From Allobosea lupini (lineage in GTDB: Bacteria; Pseudomonadota; Alphaproteobacteria; Rhizobiales; Beijerinckiaceae): a stretch of DNA of 64,000 nucleotides. The first letter of the stretch is position 1; every line of letters begins with the position of its first letter. The notes under the pieces are model-generated. The model saw only the letters and a list, made by a program, of their open reading frames with translations, did no database searches and was not told the origin of the DNA. Of the stretch, positions 17,247 to 25,642 are shown piece after piece. The stretch is from positions 62,001-126,000 of the forward strand of contig NZ_FOAN01000009.1 of assembly GCF_900109525.1 (NCBI RefSeq), in the 5' to 3' direction. The translations under genes and the position numbers were made by a program.

Positions 17247-18686
17247 ATGAAGCTGCCGCCGAAGCTCGGCTCCATCCATTTCGTCGGCATTGGCGGCATC
17301 GGCATGTCCGGCATCGCCGAAGTCCTGCACAATCTTGGCTACAAGGTGCAGGGCTCGGATGCTTCCGACGGCGCCAACGTCAAGCGCCTGGCCGAGAAGG
17401 GCATCAAGACCTTCGTCGGCCACAAGGCCGAGAATATCGGCGAGGCCGAGGTGGTCGTAGTCTCGACCGCGATCAAGCGCGACAATCCCGAACTGATGGC
17501 AGCGCGCGAGAAGCGCCTGCCGGTGGTGCGCCGCGCCGAGATGCTGGCCGAGCTGATGCGGCTGAAGAGCTGCGTCGCCATCGCCGGCACCCATGGCAAG
17601 ACGACGACGACCTCTCTGGTCGCGACCCTGCTCGAGAAGGGCGGGCTCGACCCGACCGTGATCAATGGCGGCATCATCAACGCCTACGGCACCAATGCCC
17701 GCATGGGCGAGAGCGATTGGATGGTGGTCGAGGCCGACGAATCCGACGGCACCTTCCTGAAGCTGCCGGCCGACGTCGCGATCATCACCAACATCGATCC
17801 CGAGCATCTCGACCATTTCGGCACCTTCGACGCGATCAAGGCGGCGTTCCGCTCCTTCGTCGAGAATCTGCCCTTTTACGGCTTCGCCGTGATGTGCATC
17901 GATCATCCGACAGTGCAGGGCCTCGTCGGCCAGATCGAGGATCGCCGCGTCGTCACCTATGGCGAGAACCCGCAGGCCGATTTCCGCCTGATCGACATCG
18001 ATCTCACCGGTGGCCAGGCGAAGTTCACGCTGCTGATCCGCGACCGCAAGACCGGCCGCGACGAGGTCGTCCGCGATCTCGTCATGCCGATGCCCGGCCA
18101 TCACAATGCCCTCAACGCCACCGCCGCGATCGCCGTCGCCTATGATCTGGGCGTGCCGGTCGAGCAGATCCGCGCCGCGCTCGCCGGCTTCGGCGGGGTG
18201 AAGCGCCGCTTCACCAAGACCGGCGAGTGGAACGGCGCGCTGATCTTCGACGATTACGGCCACCATCCGGTCGAGATCGCCGCCGTGCTCAAGGCGGCGC
18301 GAGCCTCGACCAAGGGCAAAGTCATCGCGGTGATGCAGCCGCATCGCTACAGCCGCCTGTCGAGCCTGTTCGCCGACTTCGCCGCCTGCTTCAACGATGC
18401 CGACACGGTGATCATCGCCGACACCTATGCGGCCGGTGAGCAGCCTATCGCGGGTGCCGATCGCGATTCGCTGGTGGCGGCGATCAAGGCGCGCGGCCAT
18501 CGTCACACGCTGCCGCTGGAATCGTCGGACAAGCTCGCCGGCATGGTCGCCGAGCTGGCTGGGCCGGGCGACTATGTCGTTTGCCTCGGGGCGGGCAACA
18601 TCACGCAGTGGGCTTATGCCTTGCCGGGGGAGTTGGCCGCCCTTCCTTCTCCCCTCGGGGGAGAAGGTGGCAGCGCGAAGCGCTGA
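17247..18686 (+). CDS. murC: UDP-MurNAc:L-alanine ligase MurC
   Basis: 479 residues. MurC starts stem-peptide synthesis by adding L-alanine. [17 protein letters not shown] (about 10-26) and the ATP loop [12 protein letters not shown] are present, as is [14 protein letters not shown] in the C-terminal domain. An oddity: the last 14 or so residues (from [13 protein letters not shown]) are encoded by the left 55-bp REP repeat at 18645, so the insertion next door has replaced the native 3' end and supplied the stop. The catalytic parts are untouched. Confidence 0.96.
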   Translation: MKLPPKLGSIHFVGIGGIGMSGIAEVLHNLGYKVQGSDASDGANVKRLAEKGIKTFVGHKAENIGEAEVVVVSTAIKRDNPELMAAREKRLPVVRRAEMLAELMRLKSCVAIAGTHGKTTTTSLVATLLEKGGLDPTVINGGIINAYGTNARMGESDWMVVEADESDGTFLKLPADVAIITNIDPEHLDHFGTFDAIKAAFRSFVENLPFYGFAVMCIDHPTVQGLVGQIEDRRVVTYGENPQADFRLIDIDLTGGQAKFTLLIRDRKTGRDEVVRDLVMPMPGHHNALNATAAIAVAYDLGVPVEQIRAALAGFGGVKRRFTKTGEWNGALIFDDYGHHPVEIAAVLKAARASTKGKVIAVMQPHRYSRLSSLFADFAACFNDADTVIIADTYAAGEQPIAGADRDSLVAAIKARGHRHTLPLESSDKLAGMVAELAGPGDYVVCLGAGNITQWAYALPGELAALPSPLGGEGGSAKR

Positions 18687-18699
18687 CGGATGAGGGCCG
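18645..18699 (+). repeat. REP element, left end of DUF559 unit
   Basis: A 55-nt element made of two hairpins. The first is CCTTCTCCCCTCGGGGGAGAAGG (18645-18667). After TGG comes the second, CAGCGC-GAA-GCGCTG, then GGATGAGGGCCG. It matches the reverse complement of 19063-19117 over its full length. Apart from the second hairpin's stem, which differs by compensating changes, I see one mismatch. Confidence 0.9.
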
Positions 18700-19131
18700 G
18701 TGGTGGAGCGAAAGAACACGACCGGTACTCTCTCCTTCGCTCGCGACCAGCGCCGAGAGCCAACGCGCGCTGAGGCCGCCTTCTGGCAGGCGGTCCGTAA
18801 CCGTCGCTTCGGTAACCTCAAGTTCAAGCGCCAGATGGCGATCGGCCCGTTCATCGCGGATTTCTGCTGTCACGAGCATCGGCTGATCGTCGAACTCGAT
18901 GGCGAGCCTCACGAAACCGACGAAGCGCGCGCGGGGGATCGGCGGCGCGATGCGTTTCTCAGAGATGAAGGCTATCGGGTCTTGCGCTTTTCGAACGAGC
19001 GGGTTCTAGGAAACCTCGAATTCGTCCTGCGCGAGATCGCCGAACATGTCGGCTTCGCCGGGCGGCCCTCATCCGACCCGGCTTCGCCGGGCCACCTTCT
19101 CCCCCGAGGGGAGAAGGAGACGCGCGGGTAA
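18700..19131 (+). CDS. DUF559 endonuclease-like protein inside REP inverted repeat
   Basis: 143 residues from GTG 18700 (a second GTG is at 18703). The DUF559 signature is clear: [47 protein letters not shown] with the acidic residue of a PD-(D/E)XK-like site, and [23 protein letters not shown]. The family is related in fold to Vsr-type very-short-patch endonucleases, but its function is not established. The gene starts at the inner edge of the left repeat and its last residues (about from SSDPASPG) are encoded by the right repeat. It breaks the conserved murC-murB adjacency. Confidence 0.88.
   Translation: MVERKNTTGTLSFARDQRREPTRAEAAFWQAVRNRRFGNLKFKRQMAIGPFIADFCCHEHRLIVELDGEPHETDEARAGDRRRDAFLRDEGYRVLRFSNERVLGNLEFVLREIAEHVGFAGRPSSDPASPGHLLPRGEKETRG
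19063..19117 (-). repeat. REP element, right end of DUF559 unit
   Basis: Inverted 55-nt copy of the element at 18645-18699. The first hairpin is identical. The second stem reads CCCGGC-GAA-GCCGGG on the minus strand instead of CAGCGC-GAA-GCGCTG, so both sides of the stem changed together. It ends 18 bases before the murB ATG. Confidence 0.9.
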
Positions 19132-19135
19132 GCTC

Positions 19136-20059
19136 ATGCCTTTCCAAGATATCACCCCCGACATCCGCGCTGCCGCGCCCGAACTGCGCGGGCGGCTGCT
19201 CGCCAATCAGGAGATGGCGGGGCTAACCTGGTTTCGCGTCGGCGGGCCGGCGCAAATTCTGTTCACCCCGGCCGACGAGGCGGATCTCGCCTATCTGCTC
19301 GGCAAGCTGCCGGCGGAGATCCCGGTCACCGTGGTCGGGCTCGGCTCGAACCTGATCGTGCGCGACGGCGGCATTCCCGGCGTGGTGATCCGCCTTGCCG
19401 GCAAGGCCTTCGGCGAGATCGCCCGGGAGGATGGTGACCGGCTGCGGGCCGGCACGGCCGTTCCCGATGTGAAAGTGGCGCGGGCTGCGGCCGACGCGTC
19501 GCTCGCCGGGCTCGCCTTCTATCGCGGCATTCCCGGCTGCATCGGCGGGGCGCTGCGGATGAACGCCGGCGCGCATGGCGGCGAGACGACCGACGTCCTG
19601 GTCGAGGCGCGTGGCGTCACCCGCAAGGGTGAGATCCTGACGCTGTCGCATGCCGATATGGGCTTCAGCTACCGCAGTTCGACGGCGCCCGCCGACATCA
19701 TCTTCACCTCGGCGCTGTTCCAGGGCCGGCCGGGCGACCAGGCCGCGATCCTGGCCGAGATGGAGCGCGTGACCTCGGCGCGCGAAGCGGCCCAGCCGAT
19801 CAAGGAGCGCACCGGGGGCTCGACATTCAAGAACCCTGAGGGCGGCAAGGCCTGGCAGTTGATCGATGCCGCCGGTTGCCGCGGGCTGCGCATCGGCGGG
19901 GCGCAGGTCTCCGAGATGCACTGCAACTTCCTGATCAACACCGGCGGCGCCACCGCTGCCGATATCGAAGGGCTGGGCGAAGAGGTCCGCCGCCGGGTCA
20001 AGGACAATTCAGGCTACGAGCTGCACTGGGAGATCAAGCGCTTAGGCGTTGCGGCCTGA
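19136..20059 (+). CDS. murB: UDP-N-acetylenolpyruvoylglucosamine reductase MurB
   Basis: 307 residues. MurB is the FAD/NADPH enzyme that makes UDP-MurNAc. FAD-binding motifs [10 protein letters not shown] and [14 protein letters not shown] are near the N-terminus. [17 protein letters not shown], the catalytic serine region FSYRSS and the C-terminal [20 protein letters not shown] with EMHCNFLIN follow. The start is ATG 19136. The nearest purine-rich ribosome site (AAGGAG) is donated by the flanking REP element and is rather distant, so expression may have been affected by the insertion. Confidence 0.96.
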   Translation: MPFQDITPDIRAAAPELRGRLLANQEMAGLTWFRVGGPAQILFTPADEADLAYLLGKLPAEIPVTVVGLGSNLIVRDGGIPGVVIRLAGKAFGEIAREDGDRLRAGTAVPDVKVARAAADASLAGLAFYRGIPGCIGGALRMNAGAHGGETTDVLVEARGVTRKGEILTLSHADMGFSYRSSTAPADIIFTSALFQGRPGDQAAILAEMERVTSAREAAQPIKERTGGSTFKNPEGGKAWQLIDAAGCRGLRIGGAQVSEMHCNFLINTGGATAADIEGLGEEVRRRVKDNSGYELHWEIKRLGVAA

Positions 20060-20071
20060 GTGGGCGCAGGA

Positions 20072-20389
20072 CTAAGCCGCCTGCTCGAGCTGCCGGATTG
20101 CAGCGATCTCGTCGGCTGCGTTGAGCCGCGCCGTCTCGATTTCGTAGCGAGACTGCAGGTTCATCCAGAACTCTGGCGAGGTTCCAAAGAAGCGAGCGAG
20201 GCGTAGCGCGCTATCGCCAGTGACTCCGATTTTCTCCGCTGCGATCCGCTCGATGCGGGTTCTCGGGATGCCGCATGCCCGGGCGACACGCCCCGGCGAA
20301 AGACCCAGCGGCTTCAGGAACTCCTCCCGGAGCATCTCGCCAGGATGCATGGGCGGCAGCGTCGCGATGATCTCGGTCTCGGCCGCCAT
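20072..20389 (-). CDS. higA: HigA antitoxin, second pair
   Basis: 105 residues from ATG 20389. The HigA form is clear: PPMHPGEMLREEFLKPLGLSPGRVARACGIPRTRIERI with the helix-turn-helix at about 33-55, then DSALRLARFFGTSPEFWMNLQSRYE, the typical VapI/HigA C-terminus. It should bind and neutralise the HigB encoded just upstream (11 bases away) and repress the promoter at 20704. It is convergent with murB, 12 bases away. Confidence 0.9.
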   Translation of the reverse strand: MAAETEIIATLPPMHPGEMLREEFLKPLGLSPGRVARACGIPRTRIERIAAEKIGVTGDSALRLARFFGTSPEFWMNLQSRYEIETARLNAADEIAAIRQLEQAA

Positions 20390-20400
20390 GATGTTCTCCT

Positions 20401-20685
20401 TCAATGGTAGTCGACGATCTCGACACCGGCAGGGCCGGCATCCGTCCATCGAAAGCAGATCCGGAACTGGTCGTTGATCCGGATCGCGTGTTGGCCGGCA
20501 CGATCGCGGCTCAGCGCGTGTAGCCTGTTGCCCGGCGGGCTCTGCAGGTCGGCGAGCACATGCGCAGCGTTGATCGCTTCCAGCTTTCGTCTTGCCGCAG
20601 GAAACACATCCGGCGGAAACCCCTTTGGGCAGCGGCCGGAGAAGATCAGCTCGGTTCGCTTGTCGCGAAAACTGAGGATCATCAC
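20401..20685 (-). CDS. higB: HigB toxin, second pair
   Basis: 94 residues. RelE-fold HigB toxin with MILSFRDKRTELIFSGRCPKGFP at the N-terminus, LSRDRAGQHAIRINDQFRICFRW in the centre and a final EIVDYH. It belongs to the same killer family as the protein at 13759 but is clearly divergent from it, so the two pairs are independent acquisitions rather than a recent duplication. ATGs at 20685 and 20682 are both possible starts. Its promoter and operator overlap the 3' end of the eamA-type gene. Confidence 0.88.
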   Translation of the reverse strand: MMILSFRDKRTELIFSGRCPKGFPPDVFPAARRKLEAINAAHVLADLQSPPGNRLHALSRDRAGQHAIRINDQFRICFRWTDAGPAGVEIVDYH

Positions 20686-20703
20686 AGGCTCCGACCGCGG
20701 TTG

Positions 20704-20734
20704 TGTATCTAATTGTGATACATTCGAGTGTCAA
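20704..20734 (-). promoter_or_regulatory. Second higBA promoter and operator
   Basis: On the minus strand TTGACA (20734-20729) is followed after 17 bases by TAGATA (20711-20706). The -10 is covered by a perfect palindrome TGTATC-N7-GATACA (20704-20722), a natural HigA binding site. The -35 box lies within the last codons of the adjacent transporter gene. Confidence 0.68.
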
Positions 20735-21614
20735 GCTCAGGATAGGTTTCCTGCGCCGCCGGCTTGCGCCGTGACAGCATGATGCCGGCGACGGTCGAGC
20801 CGAAGATGATGGCGATGCCGAGCCATTGCTGGGCGTTGAACCATTCGCCCAGCAGCGCGGCGCCGAGGAAGGTCGCGACCAGGGGGCTGAGCAGGCTGAG
20901 GAACGCGACGCCCGTGCCGATCGCGGCGATGCCGCGGACCCAGAGCCAATAGGCGAAGGCTGTGCCGATCACGACGAGATAGCTCAGGCCGGCGAGGTTG
21001 CGCAGGGTCGGCACGGGCGGCAGCCCCTCGACGAGAAGCGCGACCGGCAGGAGCAGGAGCCCGCCGAGGGCAAGCTGCCAGGCCGCGAGCGCGAGCGGCG
21101 TCCCGACGTTGCCCCAGCGCTCGATCAGCACCGTGCCGGTCGCCATCGAGGCGGCGCCGATCAGCGCGGCGACGACGCCGATTGCATCGAGCTTCACACT
21201 CTTGTCGATCACCAGCAGGCCGACGCCGACCGTGCCGGCGAGCGCGGCGATGATTTGCCCGAGACGCGGCCTGCGCAACAACAACGGCCAGGCGAGGAAG
21301 GCGACGAGCAGTGGCTGCATCGAACCGAGCGTCGCGGCGAGCCCACCGGGCAGGCGGGAGGCGCTGAGAAAGAGCATGCCGAAGAACAGGCCGATATTGG
21401 CGAAGCCGATGACGGCGAGCGGCAGGAGCTTGTCGCGCGGCGGCAGGCCGGGGCCGAGCAGCATCAGCAGGATGCCGGCGGGCAGAGCGCGCAGGGCTCC
21501 GACGAGCAGCGGGTGCTCGACCGGAAGCGTCTGGGTGAAGACGACATAGGTCGAGCCCCAGAGGATGGGCGCCAGGATCGTCGCGAGCAGGATGCGGGTC
21601 TTGCTGTCGGCCAT
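20709..21614 (-). CDS. EamA/DMT-family transporter
   Basis: 301 residues with ten predicted membrane helices in two EamA repeats (roughly 10-140 and 150-290). The opening segment is ILAPILWGSTYVVFTQTLP, typical of the drug/metabolite transporter family. The start is ATG 21614 behind AGGGAGG. Substrates in this family range from amino acids to sugars and drugs and cannot be assigned here. It is divergent from a MarR regulator, which probably controls it through the palindrome at 21668. Confidence 0.87.
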   Translation of the reverse strand: MADSKTRILLATILAPILWGSTYVVFTQTLPVEHPLLVGALRALPAGILLMLLGPGLPPRDKLLPLAVIGFANIGLFFGMLFLSASRLPGGLAATLGSMQPLLVAFLAWPLLLRRPRLGQIIAALAGTVGVGLLVIDKSVKLDAIGVVAALIGAASMATGTVLIERWGNVGTPLALAAWQLALGGLLLLPVALLVEGLPPVPTLRNLAGLSYLVVIGTAFAYWLWVRGIAAIGTGVAFLSLLSPLVATFLGAALLGEWFNAQQWLGIAIIFGSTVAGIMLSRRKPAAQETYPELDTRMYHN

Positions 21615-21667
21615 GGCGGCCTCCCTTTGCATCGACGGGTGTGTCGCGTAGGATTGTTCGACAAAAT

Positions 21668-21687
21668 ATAATTCGATATAGAATTAT
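21668..21687. promoter_or_regulatory. MarR-type operator in divergent promoter
   Basis: A perfect inverted repeat ATAATTC-GATATA-GAATTAT in the AT-rich stretch between the EamA transporter and the MarR regulator. Size and symmetry fit a MarR dimer site. Confidence 0.65.
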
Positions 21688-21718
21688 CTGATGCAGGATA
21701 ATTAGGCGCGGGATTTTC

Positions 21719-22234
21719 ATGAGTCAAGCTGACGAAGCCGGGCAGGGCGGCCCGCTCGATTCGATCCTCTCGCAATGGCGACGGGCGCGGCCGGACATCG
21801 ATCCCGGCCCGATGGCGGTGTGCGGCGCGATCTGGCGGGCGGCCGAGCGGGTTCGCCTTGGCGTCGGGCGCAACCTCGTCGGGGAGGATCTCGATTTCGC
21901 CGGCTTCGACGTGCTGATGACCCTGCGCCGCCAGGGCGAGCAGGGCGGCTCGCTGACTCCGTCCGAGCTCGCCAAGGACATGATGCTGTCGACCTCGGCG
22001 ATGACGAATCGGCTCGACAAGCTGGAGAAGCGCGGGCTGATCGCGCGGCAGGCCGACCCACAGGATCGGCGCAGCCTTCGCATCGTGCTTACCGCGGACG
22101 GTTTTGCACTGATCGAGCGGCTGGTGGTCTCGCATGTGGCGACGGAAGCGGCGCTGATATCGGCGCTCAGCCCGGCCGAACATGAACAGCTCAAGGTCTT
22201 GCTGGCCAAGGTCGCGGCCCGTGAGGGGGAGTGA
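21719..22234 (+). CDS. MarR-family transcriptional regulator
   Basis: 171 residues. The winged helix-turn-helix is seen as LTPSELAKDMMLSTSAMTNRLDKLEKRGLIARQADPQDRRSLRIVLT (about 80-125), with the basic DQDRR-type wing of MarR proteins. The preceding region (CGAIWRAAERV, FDVLMTLRRQG) forms the dimerisation helices. No reactive cysteine is present at the OhrR position. It is transcribed away from the EamA transporter and probably represses that gene and itself. Confidence 0.88.
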   Translation: MSQADEAGQGGPLDSILSQWRRARPDIDPGPMAVCGAIWRAAERVRLGVGRNLVGEDLDFAGFDVLMTLRRQGEQGGSLTPSELAKDMMLSTSAMTNRLDKLEKRGLIARQADPQDRRSLRIVLTADGFALIERLVVSHVATEAALISALSPAEHEQLKVLLAKVAAREGE

Positions 22235-22281
22235 GTCCGGCGCGCAACAGCCGGCTCGTCATTAACCGGCGGGGCGCATCG

Positions 22282-22300
22282 TTAACGCGCCGTTAACCAT
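22282..22300 (+). promoter_or_regulatory. CtrA box upstream of ddlB-ftsQAZ
   Basis: TTAA (22282-22285), then 7 bases, then TTAACCAT (22293-22300). This is a perfect match to the alphaproteobacterial CtrA site TTAA-N7-TTAA(C), 45 bases before the ddlB start. In related bacteria CtrA controls the ftsQAZ end of the cluster in step with the cell cycle. Confidence 0.72.
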
Positions 22301-22344
22301 CTCGGCTCAGGTTCGGACCCAGGAGTTCGGTGTCAGGAACCTTG

Positions 22345-23259
22345 ATGAGCAAGCATGTCGCAGTGCTGATGGGCGGGTGGTCCGTCGAGCGTGAGGTCAG
22401 CCTCAGCAGCGGTGCGGCCTGTGCTCGGGCGCTGGAAGGCGTCGGCTATCGCGTCACGCGCGTCGAGGTCGGCCGCGACGTCGCCGAGGTGCTGGCGAAG
22501 CTGAAGCCCGACGTCGCCTTCAATGCCCTGCATGGCCGCTATGGAGAGGACGGCACCATCCAGGGCGTGCTCGAGATCCTCGGCATCCCCTATACCCATT
22601 CCGGCGTGCTCGCCTCCTCGCTCGCCATCCGCAAGGACAAGGCCAAGATGGTCGTCGCCGCTGCCGGCGTGCCGGTGGCGAAGGGTGTCACCGTCTCGCG
22701 CTTCGAGGCGGCCAAGCGCCATGCCCTGCCGCCGCCCTATGTGATCAAGCCGATCGACGAAGGCTCCTCCGTCGGGGTGGTGATCGTTAAGAAAGGCCGC
22801 GAGCATCCGCCTCAGGAGATCGCCCGGCCGGACTGGCCCTGCGGCGAGACCATGCTGGCCGAAACCTTCATCGCCGGGCGCGAACTGACCTGCGCGGTGA
22901 TGGACGGCAAGTCCTTGGGGGTAACGGAGATTCGGGCGGCGACGGGCGAGTTCTACGACTACGACGCCAAATATGCCAAAGGCGGTTCAATCCACATCTG
23001 CCCGGCGCAAATTTTACCGAATCTTTACCGCCAAATCGAAGAGTGTGCGTTAACGGCGCATCAAGCAATCGGGTGCCGCGGCGTCAGCCGTTCAGACTTC
23101 CGCTACGACGACGAGAGCGACACGCTCGTCTGGCTGGAGGTCAACACGCAGCCCGGCATGACTGAAACCAGCCTTGTGCCTGAATTAGCCGCCCATGCGG
23201 GCATGAACTTCGGTGAGCTCGTCAAATGGATCGTCGAGGACGCCTCCTTGAATCGGTGA
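22345..23259 (+). CDS. ddlB: D-alanine--D-alanine ligase
   Basis: 304 residues, ATP-grasp enzyme that makes the D-Ala-D-Ala dipeptide used by MurF. The N-terminal VAVLMGGWSVEREVSLSSG is typical, as are HGRYGEDGTIQG, the ATP-binding PPYVIKPIDEGSSVGV and the C-terminal WLEVNTQPGMTETSLVPELA with the metal ligands. The start is ATG 22345, where family alignment begins. An in-frame GTG at 22330 also has a ribosome site. It is the first gene of the block that reads into ftsQ, ftsA and ftsZ. Confidence 0.96.
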   Translation: MSKHVAVLMGGWSVEREVSLSSGAACARALEGVGYRVTRVEVGRDVAEVLAKLKPDVAFNALHGRYGEDGTIQGVLEILGIPYTHSGVLASSLAIRKDKAKMVVAAAGVPVAKGVTVSRFEAAKRHALPPPYVIKPIDEGSSVGVVIVKKGREHPPQEIARPDWPCGETMLAETFIAGRELTCAVMDGKSLGVTEIRAATGEFYDYDAKYAKGGSIHICPAQILPNLYRQIEECALTAHQAIGCRGVSRSDFRYDDESDTLVWLEVNTQPGMTETSLVPELAAHAGMNFGELVKWIVEDASLNR

Positions 23260-24191
23260 AGGTGGAACCGGTGTTCACCGGGTCCAACCTGCCGATGCGC
23301 GTGACGGGGCCGCAGCTCCTCGTCGGCGAGCGCTCGCGCCGCTGGTTCCGCGGCTCGCGGCGCAGCGCCGTTGCGGTGCCGCTGGCCGAGCGGCTACCGA
23401 GCGGCCTCGGCTCCTTCCTGGCGATCGGCTTCCTCGTGCTCACGGGCGTGAGCGGCGCCATCCTGGGCGGCCATTACGAGAGCTTCCGCGAGAACTATGG
23501 CGAGCCAAAGCATGCCATCGCACGGTTCGTGGGCCTCGGCATCGACCGCATCACCATCTCCGGCCTCAGCGGCCTCTCCGAGATCGAGGTCCTGGTCGCC
23601 GCCGGCATCGACCCGAAGATCTCGCTCGCCTTCTTCGACGCCGACGAAGCGCGCAAGCGGCTCGAGGCGACGCCGATGATCCGCGAGGCCTCGGTCCGCA
23701 AGCTCTATCCCGGCGAGATTGCCATCAACCTCACCGAGCGCGAGCCTTATGCGCTCTGGCAGGTCAAAGGCGATCTCTTCCTGATCGCGCAGGACGGCAC
23801 GGTGATCGACAAGATGGACGATGGCCGCTTCGCCTATCTGCCGCTCGTCGTCGGACCCGACGCCAACAAGCGGGCAAAGGATTACATCGCGCTGCTTGGC
23901 GAAGCCGGCTCCTTCGGCTCGCGCATCCGCGCCGGCAGCCTCGTCGCCGGCCGGCGCTGGAACCTGAAGCTCGACACCGGTGCCGACATCAGGCTGCCGG
24001 AGCAGGGCGCCGGCGCCGCCCTGAAGCGCCTGGCCAGCCTCGAACAGGACTTCCGAATCAGCGAGAAGGACCTGATCGCCATCGACATGCGCCAGCCTGA
24101 CCGGGTGACCATGCGCCTGACCGAAGAGGCCGCGACGACGCGGTTCGAGCAGCTCAAGAGCAAGACCAAGAAGAAGGGCGGCGAGGCATGA
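23256..24191 (+). CDS. ftsQ: Cell division protein FtsQ
   Basis: About 311 residues. A basic cytoplasmic N-terminus precedes one membrane segment (about residues 49-72, SFLAIGFLVLTGVSGAIL). The POTRA domain follows (ITISGLSGLSEIEVLVAAGI) and then the FtsQ beta domain (IREASVRKLYPGEIAINLTEREPYALWQ). FtsQ links early and late divisome proteins. I prefer GTG 23256, which overlaps the ddlB stop as GTGA. An ATG at 23226 in the same frame would overlap ddlB by 34 bases. It overlaps ftsA by ATGA. Confidence 0.92.
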   Translation: MKVEPVFTGSNLPMRVTGPQLLVGERSRRWFRGSRRSAVAVPLAERLPSGLGSFLAIGFLVLTGVSGAILGGHYESFRENYGEPKHAIARFVGLGIDRITISGLSGLSEIEVLVAAGIDPKISLAFFDADEARKRLEATPMIREASVRKLYPGEIAINLTEREPYALWQVKGDLFLIAQDGTVIDKMDDGRFAYLPLVVGPDANKRAKDYIALLGEAGSFGSRIRAGSLVAGRRWNLKLDTGADIRLPEQGAGAALKRLASLEQDFRISEKDLIAIDMRQPDRVTMRLTEEAATTRFEQLKSKTKKKGGEA

Positions 24192-25513
24192 GCTTGACCT
24201 CGCAAGGCCTGACCCCGCGGATGCGTCCGCTCTCGTCGCGCAAGAGCGCGACCTTGTCGATTCTGGACATCGGCACGAGCAAGGTCGTCTGCCTGATCGC
24301 CGAATTGAACCCGGCCGAGGCGAACGAGCGCCTGCGTGGGCGCACCCATGTCGCGCGCATCATCGGCATCGGCCACCAGCGCTCGCTCGGCCTCAAGGGC
24401 GGGGCGATCATCGACCTGGAAAGCGCCGAGCGCGCCATCCGCGCCGCCGTCGACGCGGCCGAGCGCATGGCCAAGGTCGAGGTCCAGTCGGTCATCGTCA
24501 ACCTGACCGGGGGCCGGCTGAACTCACAGCACTATCAGGCCAGCGTCGATCTGCGCGGCGGCTCGGTTGGCGACTCCGACGTGAAGCGCGTGCTCGCCGC
24601 GGCGGCGACCCATGCGATCCGGCCGGGTAAGGCGGTGCTGCATGCGCTGCCTACCGGGTACGCGCTCGACGGTTCGCCCGGCGTGCTCGATCCGCGCGGG
24701 CTTATCGGCGGAGCGCTCTCGGTCGACATGCATGTCGTCGCGGCGGAAGCGGCGGCGGCGCGCAATGTCATGCTCGCGGTCGAGCGCTGCCATCTCGAGG
24801 TCGAGGCGGTCGTGGCGAGCCCCTATGCGGCGGGCCTCTCCGTCCTGGTCGACGACGAGGCCGAGATGGGCGTCGTCGTGGTCGACATGGGCGGCGGCAC
24901 CACCTCGCTCGGCGTCTTCTCCGGCGGGCACCTGACCCATGCCGACGCGATCGCCGTCGGCGGCAACCACATCACCATGGACGTGGCGCGCGGGCTCTCG
25001 ACTCGCGTCTCCGCGGCCGAGCGGCTGAAGACGCTGCACGGCTCGGCGATCGCCAGCCCGTCCGACGAGCGCGACATGATCGCGGTGCCGCAGGTCGACG
25101 ACGACGAGCGAGACACGCCGAACCATCTGTCGAAGTCGCATCTGGTCCGGATCATCAAGCCGCGCGTCGAGGAGATCCTCGAACTGGTGCGCGACCGGCT
25201 GAAGGCCTCCGGCTTCTCGGCCGAGGCCGGGCGGCGCGTCGTCCTGACCGGCGGTGCCTGCCAGCTCACCGGCATGCCGGAAGTTGCGCGGCGCGTGCTG
25301 GGCGGCCAGGTCCGCACCGGCCGCCCGCTCGGGATCAAGGGTCTGCCGGAAGCGGGCAAGGGCCCGTCCTTCGCGGCGGCAGTCGGCCTGCTGGTCTACC
25401 CGCAGGTCGCGCATGTCGAGCATTTCGAACCGCGGGCGGGGGCGTCCTTCTTCGCCCATGCGACCGATGGCTACTTCTCCCGCGTCGGCCGCTGGCTGCG
25501 CGAGAGCTTCTAG
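24188..25513 (+). CDS. ftsA: Cell division protein FtsA
   Basis: 441 residues, actin-like ATPase that tethers FtsZ to the membrane. LSILDIGTSKVVCLIAEL forms the phosphate-1 loop. The 1C domain, VVVDMGGGTTSLGVF (phosphate 2) and VLTGGACQLTGMPEVA (adenosine motif) follow. The C-terminus RVGRWLRESF is an amphipathic membrane-targeting helix. It has an N-terminal extension of about 20 residues compared with enteric FtsA. It lies between ftsQ and ftsZ, as usual. Confidence 0.97.
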   Translation: MSLTSQGLTPRMRPLSSRKSATLSILDIGTSKVVCLIAELNPAEANERLRGRTHVARIIGIGHQRSLGLKGGAIIDLESAERAIRAAVDAAERMAKVEVQSVIVNLTGGRLNSQHYQASVDLRGGSVGDSDVKRVLAAAATHAIRPGKAVLHALPTGYALDGSPGVLDPRGLIGGALSVDMHVVAAEAAAARNVMLAVERCHLEVEAVVASPYAAGLSVLVDDEAEMGVVVVDMGGGTTSLGVFSGGHLTHADAIAVGGNHITMDVARGLSTRVSAAERLKTLHGSAIASPSDERDMIAVPQVDDDERDTPNHLSKSHLVRIIKPRVEEILELVRDRLKASGFSAEAGRRVVLTGGACQLTGMPEVARRVLGGQVRTGRPLGIKGLPEAGKGPSFAAAVGLLVYPQVAHVEHFEPRAGASFFAHATDGYFSRVGRWLRESF

Positions 25514-25642
25514 AGTTGCGGCCCGCGCGGCCGAAAGGCGGCGCGGACCGGGGTGAGTACGAGCAGAGCGGGGCTTAAGGCCCCTGGCGTGGAAGACGGG
25601 ACGGCCCGCCAGGAGCCGGACAAGACAGTGAAAGAGGCAATC

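Noticed and set aside
18700-19131. DUF559 gene considered as a true Vsr mismatch endonuclease
   Set aside because: The motif pattern is that of DUF559, which is only related in fold. No adjacent dcm-type methylase is present.
13759-20685. The two higBA pairs considered as a recent duplication
   Set aside because: The proteins share only family-level similarity and have different operators, so independent acquisition is more likely.
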